Of a DNA stretch of 64,000 bases, positions 43,847-50,317 are shown piece by piece. The DNA lies in NCBI GenBank assembly GCA_944381405.1, contig CALWLA010000008.1:18879-82878 (forward strand), read 5' to 3'. This DNA is from an uncultured Lachnospiraceae bacterium. Lineage in GTDB: Bacteria > Bacillota > Clostridia > Lachnospirales > Lachnospiraceae. The translations under genes and the position numbers were made by a program. Under the pieces are notes generated by a model. That model was not told the origin of the DNA. It did not search any database and worked only from the letters and a program-made list of their open reading frames with translations. The first letter of the stretch is position 1, and every line of letters starts with the position of its first letter.

Positions 43847-45014
43847 TGACTATATGAAAACCGGGGAGATCAGCGGGACCGATGAAGAAAAGCTGCGGCA
43901 GGCGGCGGAGCTTTTGCGGCAGGGCGGTCTCGTGGCTTTTCCCACCGAGACGGTGTACGGCCTTGGGGGAAACGGCCTCTTGCAGGAGGCGTCCCGCAAG
44001 ATCTACGCGGCCAAGGGGCGTCCCTCGGACAATCCGCTGATCCTGCATATTTCAAAGCTGCAGGAGCTTGGACCCATCGTAAAGCAGATTCCGGACAGGG
44101 CCCGCCTTCTGGCGGAGGCCTTCTGGCCGGGGCCCCTGACCATGATCATGGAAAAGGCAGAGCAGGTCCCTTATGAGACCACAGGCGGCCTGGACACCGT
44201 GGCGGTCCGCATGCCGGAGCACCCGGTAGCCCGGCGGCTCATCGCCCTTTCCGGCGTGCCGGTGGCTGCCCCCAGCGCCAATACCTCCGGAAGGCCAAGT
44301 CCCACTAGGGCAGATCATGTGGAAACAGACCTGTCCGGAAAGATCGACGCCATTGTGGACGGCGGTCCTGCAGGAATCGGCGTGGAATCCACCATTGTGG
44401 ATGTCAGCGGAGACAGCCCTGTGCTCCTGCGGCCCGGAGCGGTGACCAGGGAAATGCTCCAGGCCGCCCTGTCGGAGCCGGTGCTGATGGACCCGGCCCT
44501 GGAAAAGCCCCTGGATCCTTCGGTGCATCCCAAGGCGCCAGGGATGAAATACCGGCATTACGCGCCCAAGGCTCCCATGGTGATCGTACAGGGAAAAACC
44601 GGAGATTTTTCCGGAGAAGAGCTGAAACGGGTGGAAGAAGCGGTGCGTCAGAAAGCGAAAGAGCAGCTTCAGGCAGGCCTGCGGGTAGGGCTGATCTGTT
44701 CTGAAGAGAGCAGGGCCTTTTACAGCGCCTGTTTCGGAGATGCGCTTGCAGGTGAACAGCTCCCGCAGGAGGCCGCTTTGGAACAGCCCCATGCAGAGGA
44801 GCAGCCCCATGCAAAGGGACGGCTGCTGCTCCGGTGCCTGGGCTCCCATGCCCGGGAGGAAAGCGCAGCCCACAACCTCTTTTCCATCCTGCGGGAAATG
44901 GACGACTGGGGTGCAGAATATATTGTGGCAGAAGGCGTGAAGCCGGAAAACATCGGCTATGCCATTATGAACCGGATGAAAAAGGCGGCAGCCCAGAACA
45001 TCCTCTATGTCTGA
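43821..45014 (+). CDS. L-threonylcarbamoyladenylate synthase (Sua5/YwlC type)
   Basis: 397 aa from ATG 43821, overlapping the GH18 gene by 26 bases; ATG 43803 and 43851 are alternatives. YrdC domain: GGLVAFPTETVYGLGGNGL, IYAAKGRPSDNPLILHI, WPGPLTMIMEK, VAVRMPEHPVARRLI, VAAPSANTSGRPSPTRADHV and GIGVESTIVDVSGDSP. The Sua5 C-terminal domain begins after APGMKYRHYAPKAP. It makes the TC-AMP intermediate of tRNA t6A37. A small internal repeat EQPHAEEQPHAKG lies in the Sua5 domain. Confidence 0.93.
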   Translation: METKILKLDDYMKTGEISGTDEEKLRQAAELLRQGGLVAFPTETVYGLGGNGLLQEASRKIYAAKGRPSDNPLILHISKLQELGPIVKQIPDRARLLAEAFWPGPLTMIMEKAEQVPYETTGGLDTVAVRMPEHPVARRLIALSGVPVAAPSANTSGRPSPTRADHVETDLSGKIDAIVDGGPAGIGVESTIVDVSGDSPVLLRPGAVTREMLQAALSEPVLMDPALEKPLDPSVHPKAPGMKYRHYAPKAPMVIVQGKTGDFSGEELKRVEEAVRQKAKEQLQAGLRVGLICSEESRAFYSACFGDALAGEQLPQEAALEQPHAEEQPHAKGRLLLRCLGSHAREESAAHNLFSILREMDDWGAEYIVAEGVKPENIGYAIMNRMKKAAAQNILYV

Positions 45015-45084
45015 TGGCGGCGGCCTGAAACGGAAATTGCCGGGATTTGAAACGGAAACGAGCTGAAAAGGAGGCTTCCGGGAT

Positions 45085-45771
45085 ATGCGGGAATCAAAGG
45101 CAAAAAGAGAGGAACGGGTCCAGAACATCCTGACAGCCCTGGACCGGGAATATGGAACGGAGCTGAGGTGCTATCTGGACCATGAAACGGACTGGCAGCT
45201 GCTGTTTGCGGTGATCATGAGCGCCCAGTGCACGGACGCCAGGGTCAATCTGGTGACAAAGGATCTGTTCCAGAAGTATCCGGACCTTCAGGCCTTTGCG
45301 GAGGCGGAGCTTTCGGAGCTGGAGCAGGACATCCGTTCCACCGGTTTTTACCACAACAAGGCGAAAAACCTCATCGCCTGCGCCCGGATGCTGCTGTCAG
45401 AACACGGCGGCAGGGTACCCGCCGATCTGGAAAGCCTGACGGCGCTGCCGGGAGTTGGCAGGAAAACGGCCAACGTGATCCGGGGAAACATCTATCAGGA
45501 ACCGAGCATCGTGGTGGACACCCATGTGAAGCGTATCAGCCGGAAGCTGGGCCTGGCAAAGGCCGAGGACCCGGAAAAGATCGAATATGAGCTGATGGAG
45601 GTGCTGCCCAGGGATCACTGGATCCTCTGGAACATCGATATCATCACCCTGGGAAGGACCATCTGCACAGCCCGGAATCCCCGGTGCGGAGAATGCTTCC
45701 TGCGGGAATTCTGCCCCTCGGCAAAGCCTTGCAAGGATCAGGCGGTTTGTGCTATACTGAAGAGCACATGA
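45085..45771 (+). CDS. nth: Endonuclease III (DNA glycosylase/AP lyase)
   Basis: 228 aa. Helix-hairpin-helix LPGVGRKTANVIRGN with the catalytic Lys, catalytic Asp in VVDTHVKRISRKLGL, and a C-terminal 4Fe-4S loop with spacing C-x6-C-x2-C-x5-C (CTARNPRCGECFLREFC). Excises oxidised pyrimidines. AAGGAGG lies 14 bases upstream of ATG 45085. A 31-aa gene follows after 18 bases. Confidence 0.96.
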   Translation: MRESKAKREERVQNILTALDREYGTELRCYLDHETDWQLLFAVIMSAQCTDARVNLVTKDLFQKYPDLQAFAEAELSELEQDIRSTGFYHNKAKNLIACARMLLSEHGGRVPADLESLTALPGVGRKTANVIRGNIYQEPSIVVDTHVKRISRKLGLAKAEDPEKIEYELMEVLPRDHWILWNIDIITLGRTICTARNPRCGECFLREFCPSAKPCKDQAVCAILKST

Positions 45772-45789
45772 TAAGGAGGGGCGGCAGCC

Positions 45790-45885
45790 ATGAAGAAAAA
45801 TAAAAGAAAAATCGTGTCTGCAGTGATCGTGGTGATCTTGTGCATCGCCATGGTGCTGCCGATGGTTTTAAGCTTTATCCATTAA
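45790..45885 (+). CDS. 31-aa single-pass membrane microprotein
   Basis: ATG 45790 to TAA 45885. KKNKRK N-terminus followed by one hydrophobic helix (VSAVIVVILCIAMVLPMVL) and SFIH. An excellent ribosome site, AAGGAGG, lies at 45772-45778. Length and topology (positively charged start, one helix, almost no exterior) resemble the Firmicutes microprotein Prli42, which anchors the stressosome in Listeria, and related DUF4044-like peptides; similarity in sequence is too short to prove this. Placed between nth and the AIRS-C gene in the same operon. Confidence 0.6.
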   Translation: MKKNKRKIVSAVIVVILCIAMVLPMVLSFIH

Positions 45886-45969
45886 GCATCTTTGGTAAGA
45901 GGAACAGGAAAGCGGGGAGGGCAGCCTTAGGGCTGTCAATTTCTCTATTAAGGAAGAAAAATCAGAAGG

Positions 45970-46527
45970 ATGGAACTTGTTGTGCTTGGCTGTGCGGGGC
46001 TGTCCGGCAGCAGGATGATCTATCAGGCGGAGGACTGCCGCACAGCGCTTTTGAAAAGATACCCGGAGCGGTTTTTTGCCGGCCTTTCAGAGCGCTCGGA
46101 GGAGCAGGAGCGGGAAGCGGCCCTCGGGCTATTGGAGGACTTCGGCATTCCGGAGGAGCACTATCGGGAAGCGGCGGAGGGCGGCGTTTTTGCAGCTCTC
46201 TGGAACCTGCTCAGGGATAACCGGCTGGGGGCTTCCTTCAGCCAGCGGAGCATCCCCCTCAGGCAGCAGACCGTGGAGATCTGCGAGCAGTATGGGCTCA
46301 ATCCCTTCCGGCTTTACGGAGGCGGCTGCTTTGTCTGCCTGACGGCGGAGGGGGCGCGGATTTCCGCAGCGGCGGAGGAAAAGGGCGTCTGTTGCCGGGT
46401 GATCGGTTATACGGAAAAAGGGCCTGCCATCCGGCGCCGGGACGGAGAGGAGACCGCCTATCTGCGGCGGCCGGAGCCGGAGAGATGGCCGGAGGAGATG
46501 CAGGGCAAAAAGGAGGTACGCCGCTAA
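45970..46527 (+). CDS. AIR-synthase C-terminal-domain protein (HypE-like half)
   Basis: 185 aa. The centre and end match the AIRS-C domain of HypE/ThiL/PurM-type proteins: HYREAAEGGVFAALWNLLRD, SIPLRQQTVEICEQYGLNPF, YGGGCFVCLTAEGARI, and VIGYTEKGPAIRR. The N-terminal ATP-binding half of HypE, with its catalytic residues and C-terminal PRIC tail, is absent. No hyp, selD or thi gene is nearby. The last codons (KKEVRR) and the stop TAA lie inside the double-hairpin repeat. Stand-alone role unknown; whether it is a degenerate or specialised protein is open. Confidence 0.7.
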   Translation: MELVVLGCAGLSGSRMIYQAEDCRTALLKRYPERFFAGLSERSEEQEREAALGLLEDFGIPEEHYREAAEGGVFAALWNLLRDNRLGASFSQRSIPLRQQTVEICEQYGLNPFRLYGGGCFVCLTAEGARISAAAEEKGVCCRVIGYTEKGPAIRRRDGEETAYLRRPEPERWPEEMQGKKEVRR

Positions 46528-46624
46528 AGCGGCATCCCTGTATGCCGTGAAGGACACGGCGATAAGGAGGTACGCCGCTAAAGCGGCATCCCTGTATGCC
46601 ATGAAAAACCTGGCAATAAGGAGG
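46511..46624 (+). repeat. Double-hairpin/SD element, two tandem copies (B, C)
   Basis: Two 54-nt units (46511-46564, 46565-46618) each start with AGGAGGTAC, then GCCGC-TAAA-GCGGC, spacer ATCCCTGTAT, then hairpin 2. Hairpin 2 is GCCGTG-AAGGA-CACGGC in the first and GCCATG-AAAAA-CCTGGC in the second. A third AGGAGG (46619-46624) is the ribosome site of the dCMP deaminase gene. Confidence 0.9.
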
Positions 46625-46633
46625 TAACGGAGT

Positions 46634-47128
46634 ATGTCGGATAAGAGAAAAGATTACATCAGCTGGGACGAGTATTTTATGGGGGTCGCAGCCCTTTCGG
46701 CCAAGCGGTCCAAGGACCCCAACACCCAGGTGGGGGCCTGCATCGTCAGCGACGACAACAAGATCCTGAGCATGGGCTATAACGGCTTCCCCAGGGGCTG
46801 CAGCGACGATGAGTTTCCCTGGAGCAAGGAACTGGAAAAGGAAGATCCCTACAACGCAAAGTATTTTTATTCCACCCACAGCGAGCTGAATGCCATCCTG
46901 AATTACAGAGGCGGATCCCTGGAGGGCTGTAAGATCTATGTGACCCTGTTTCCCTGCAATGAATGCGCCAAGGCCATCATTCAGTGCGGAATCAAGACCC
47001 TGATCTACGGGGAGGATAAGTATGCGGATACCCCGGCGGTCAAGGCGTCGAAGCGGATGCTGAATGCGGCGGGGGTCCGCTATTATCAGTATCAGCCCAG
47101 CGGACGGAAGATCGTTCTGGAAGTTTAA
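46634..47128 (+). CDS. dCMP deaminase family protein (ComEB-like)
   Basis: 164 aa. Zinc cytidine-deaminase fold: DPNTQVGACIVSDDN, MGYNGFPRGCSDD, STHSELNAILNY (HxE) and TLFPCNECAKAIIQCG (PCxxC). Converts dCMP to dUMP for dTMP supply. The ATG at 46634 follows AGGAGG at the end of the tandem hairpin elements, so its translation could be influenced by them. Confidence 0.93.
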   Translation: MSDKRKDYISWDEYFMGVAALSAKRSKDPNTQVGACIVSDDNKILSMGYNGFPRGCSDDEFPWSKELEKEDPYNAKYFYSTHSELNAILNYRGGSLEGCKIYVTLFPCNECAKAIIQCGIKTLIYGEDKYADTPAVKASKRMLNAAGVRYYQYQPSGRKIVLEV

Positions 47129-47177
47129 CCCAATCATTTTGGAGCAGAAACACAACCCATCATTTTAGAGCAGAAAC
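47127..47177 (+). repeat. Tandem duplication starting at the dCMP deaminase stop codon
   Basis: AACCCAATCATTTTGGAGC... (47127-47151) is repeated as AACCCATCATTTTAGAGC... (47154-47177), both ending in AGCAGAAAC; one base is deleted and one changed. Confidence 0.8.
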
Positions 47178-47202
47178 CGGAAGAAAAGAGGAGAGTAGGA
47201 AC

Positions 47203-47682
47203 ATGAGAGATAAAATTCTTGCAATACTGGAAAAGAACGCCCGGATCGATCCCAAGGATCTGGCTTCCCTCATCGGAGAGCAGGAGGAAGAGGTCCGCAA
47301 GGAGATCGAAAGGCTGGAGGACGAGGGCATCATCTGCGGTTACCACACCATGGTGAACTGGAGCAAGACCGACCTGGAAAAGGCGGACGCCTTTATCGAG
47401 GTAAAGGTAACGCCCCAGAGAGGCGTGGGCTTTGACCAGATCGCGGAACGTATCTGGCAGTATCCGGAGGTGACCAGCATCTACCTGATCAGCGGCAACT
47501 TCGATTTCGCCGTGTTCATCCAGGGAAAATCCATGCGGGAGGTGGCGATGTTCGTGTCCGAAAAGCTCTCCACCATCGACGGCGTCCTGTCCACTTCGAC
47601 CCAGTTCATCCTGAAGAAGTATAAGGAGCAGGGAACCGTCATCGAGGCGCCGAAAAAAGATGAAAGGATCCTGGTATCATGA
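47203..47682 (+). CDS. Lrp/AsnC-family transcriptional regulator
   Basis: 159 aa. N-terminal helix-turn-helix (ILEKNARIDPKDLASLIG..EEVRKEIERLEDEG), then an effector-binding RAM domain (AFIEVKVTPQRGVGFDQIAE, VTSIYLISGNFDFAVFIQG). The HTH is shorter than in E. coli Lrp. The stop overlaps the ATG of the aminotransferase (ATGA), so it probably regulates that gene or is controlled by its amino acid substrate. Confidence 0.9.
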   Translation: MRDKILAILEKNARIDPKDLASLIGEQEEEVRKEIERLEDEGIICGYHTMVNWSKTDLEKADAFIEVKVTPQRGVGFDQIAERIWQYPEVTSIYLISGNFDFAVFIQGKSMREVAMFVSEKLSTIDGVLSTSTQFILKKYKEQGTVIEAPKKDERILVS

Positions 47683-48857
47683 GAGATCCGTTAAACAGCT
47701 TTATCGAGGCGATTCCACCCTCCGGGATCCGTAAATTTTTCGACATCGTCAGCGAGATGAAGGACGCCATCTCCCTTGGCGTGGGCGAGCCGGATTTCGA
47801 TACCCCCTGGCATGTGCGGGAGGAGGGTATCTATTCCCTGGAAAAGGGAAAAACCTTCTATACCTCCAACGCGGGACTCAAGGAGCTCCGGACGGAGATC
47901 GGCGCTTTTATGAAGCGGCACTATGACCTGTCCTATGATCCGGAGGGAGAGATCATCGTAACGGTAGGCGGCTCCGAGGCCATCGATATCTGCTTTCGGG
48001 CCATGCTGGAAAAGGGCGACGAGGTGATCATCCCGGAGCCCTGCTTCGTATCCTATAAGCCCTGCGCCATCCTGGCGGGAGCGACGCCGGTGACGATCCC
48101 TCTGCAGGAAAAAAATCATTTCCGCCTGACGCCGGAGGAGCTTTTGTCCCATATTACGGACAGGACCAAGCTGCTCTTTATTTCCTATCCCAACAATCCC
48201 ACCGGCGCGGTGATGGAGCGGGAGGACCTGGAAAAGATCGCGGAGATCGTGATCGAAAAGGATCTCTATGTCCTTTCCGATGAGATCTATTCCGAACTGA
48301 GCTATACCGGCAAGCCCCACGTCAGCATCGCATCCCTGCCGGGCATGCGGGACCGGACCATCGTGGTGAACGGTTTTTCCAAGGCCTTTGCCATGACGGG
48401 CTGGAGGCTGGGCTATGCCTGCGGCCCCAAGCGGGTCATGGAGCAGATGCTGAAGATCCATCAGTTTGCCATCATGTGCGCGCCCACCACCTCCCAGTAT
48501 GCGGCGGTGGAGGCCATGCGGAACGGCGACGAGGATATCGCAGAGATGCGGGAATCCTACGATCAGAGGAGACGGTATCTGCTGGATACCTTTGCAGAGA
48601 TGGGAGTCCCCTGCTTCCCTGCTCAGGGCGCCTTTTATCTGTTCCCCTGCATCAAGCAGTTCGGCATGAGTTCAGAGGAATTTGCCACAAAGCTTCTGGA
48701 GGAGCAGAAGGTTGCCGTGGTTCCGGGTTCGGCCTTTGGCGACAGCGGCGAGGGCTTCCTCCGCATTTCCTACGCATACTCCCTGCGGGATCTGAAGAAG
48801 GCGATGGAAAAGATACGCCTGTTTGTGGACGGGCTTAGGGAAAAGGAAGGCAAGTAA
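47679..48857 (+). CDS. Class I/II PLP-dependent aminotransferase
   Basis: 392 aa. PLP signatures: LGVGEPDFDTPWHV, VTVGGSEAIDICFRAML, ISYPNNPTGAVMEREDL, SDEIYSELSYTG and NGFSKAFAMTGWRLGYA (Schiff-base Lys in SKAF), then FLRISYAYSLRDLKKAMEK. Typical of the aspartate/aromatic aminotransferase Igamma group in Firmicutes. Overlap by 4 bases with the Lrp gene indicates co-expression. Amino donor not predictable. Confidence 0.92.
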   Translation: MRDPLNSFIEAIPPSGIRKFFDIVSEMKDAISLGVGEPDFDTPWHVREEGIYSLEKGKTFYTSNAGLKELRTEIGAFMKRHYDLSYDPEGEIIVTVGGSEAIDICFRAMLEKGDEVIIPEPCFVSYKPCAILAGATPVTIPLQEKNHFRLTPEELLSHITDRTKLLFISYPNNPTGAVMEREDLEKIAEIVIEKDLYVLSDEIYSELSYTGKPHVSIASLPGMRDRTIVVNGFSKAFAMTGWRLGYACGPKRVMEQMLKIHQFAIMCAPTTSQYAAVEAMRNGDEDIAEMRESYDQRRRYLLDTFAEMGVPCFPAQGAFYLFPCIKQFGMSSEEFATKLLEEQKVAVVPGSAFGDSGEGFLRISYAYSLRDLKKAMEKIRLFVDGLREKEGK

Positions 48858-48869
48858 AAGAAGCTGCCC

Positions 48870-50288
48870 ATGGAAAATGTAATCGAAGTAAAAGATGTGA
48901 CAAAAATATACCGGCTCTACGACAAGCCCATCGACCGGCTGAAGGAGAGCGTGAGCCCGTCAAAAAAAAGCTATCACAAGGACTTTTATGCCCTTAAGGG
49001 CGTTTCCTTTTCCGTGGAAAAGGGCCAGTCCGTGGGAATCATCGGCACCAATGGCTCCGGAAAATCCACCATGCTGAAGATCATCACCGGCGTTTTGACC
49101 CAGAGCCAGGGAGAGGTGCGGGTATCCGGCACCATCTCAGCGCTTCTGGAACTGGGCGCGGGCTTCAATTCCGACTATACCGGAATCGAAAACATCTACA
49201 TGAACGGCACCATGATGGGCTTTTCCAAAAAGGAAATGGACGAAAAGCTGCCGGAGATCCTGGAGTTTGCCGACATCGGAGACTTTGTCTACCAGCCGGT
49301 GAAGTCCTATTCCTCCGGTATGTTCGTGCGCCTGGCCTTTGCCCTGGCCATCAATGTGGATCCGGAGATCCTGATCGTGGACGAGGCGTTGTCCGTGGGA
49401 GACGTGTTCTTCCAGGCGAAATGCTATCACCGGATGGACGAGCTCCGGGCAAAAGGGACCACCATTCTGATGGTCACCCACGACATGGGCTCCGTCATGA
49501 AGTACTGCGACAAGGTGGTGCTTCTGAATCGGGGAGAAAAGGTAGCGGAGGGCGTTCCCGGAGAAATGGTGGATCTCTACAAAAAGATCCTGGCGGGCCA
49601 GTACGATCAGCTGCAGGACGCCCTCAATGAAACCATCGAAAAACAGCGCCAGAAGGCGGAGGAAAACAGCAGCCTGGTAAAGACCGGAGGAAAAGACGCC
49701 GGAGCCGGGGAGCCGGAAGCAGAAGGAACGCACAAGGCGGGAGAGGCGCCCGGCGGGGAACCGGCATGCGCTGAGGCGGAGGATCCCGACACCCCCATGC
49801 GGGCCAAAATGACCGTCAATCCCAATGTGAACGAGTACGGAAACGGAAAGGCCACCATCTACGATTTCGGCATCCTGGACGAAAAGGGCAGGCTCACCAA
49901 CCTGGTGTTGAAGGGGGAAACCTTTACGATCCGGGAGCGGATCCGTTTCAACGACCACATCGAGGCCCCTATTTTCACCTATACCATCCGGGATAAAAAG
50001 GGCAACGATCTGACGGGGACCAATACCATGTTTGAAGGGGCGGAGACAAAGCCTGTGGAAAAGGGCGACGCCTATGATGTGACCTTTACCCAGCATATGA
50101 ATCTGCAGGGAGGGGAATATCTGATCAGCATGAGCTGTACCGGATTCGAGCAGGGAGAGCATACGGTATACCACCGGCTGTACGACCTTCTGAATCTCAC
50201 CGTCATTTCCAATAAAAACACTGTGGGCGTTTACGACATGGAATCCGAGGTGCGCCTGCGCAGGCAGGACGCAGCGGGAGAGGTATAG
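48870..50288 (+). CDS. Polysaccharide ABC exporter ATPase with Wzt-type C-terminal domain
   Basis: 472 aa. ATPase domain (1-250): GIIGTNGSGKSTMLKIITGV (Walker A), SYSSGMFVRLAFALAI (signature in the exporter style) and ILIVDEALSVGDVFFQ (Walker B). A charged linker (250-310) leads to a beta-rich domain of about 155 residues (KATIYDFGILDEKG, FTIRERIRFNDHIEAPIF, YDVTFTQHMNLQGGEYLI) like the Wzt C-terminal carbohydrate-binding domain of ABC O-antigen exporters. No permease (Wzm/TagG) is in the window. Directly upstream of the large glycosyltransferase, whose product it probably recognises. Confidence 0.86.
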   Translation: MENVIEVKDVTKIYRLYDKPIDRLKESVSPSKKSYHKDFYALKGVSFSVEKGQSVGIIGTNGSGKSTMLKIITGVLTQSQGEVRVSGTISALLELGAGFNSDYTGIENIYMNGTMMGFSKKEMDEKLPEILEFADIGDFVYQPVKSYSSGMFVRLAFALAINVDPEILIVDEALSVGDVFFQAKCYHRMDELRAKGTTILMVTHDMGSVMKYCDKVVLLNRGEKVAEGVPGEMVDLYKKILAGQYDQLQDALNETIEKQRQKAEENSSLVKTGGKDAGAGEPEAEGTHKAGEAPGGEPACAEAEDPDTPMRAKMTVNPNVNEYGNGKATIYDFGILDEKGRLTNLVLKGETFTIRERIRFNDHIEAPIFTYTIRDKKGNDLTGTNTMFEGAETKPVEKGDAYDVTFTQHMNLQGGEYLISMSCTGFEQGEHTVYHRLYDLLNLTVISNKNTVGVYDMESEVRLRRQDAAGEV

Positions 50289-50317
50289 AGCGCTCCGAAG
50301 CAAAAAGGATAACAGGA

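Noticed and set aside
46511..46624. CRISPR array
   Set aside because: Only two tandem 54-nt units with no unique spacers between them, ending in a ribosome site; no cas genes in the window.
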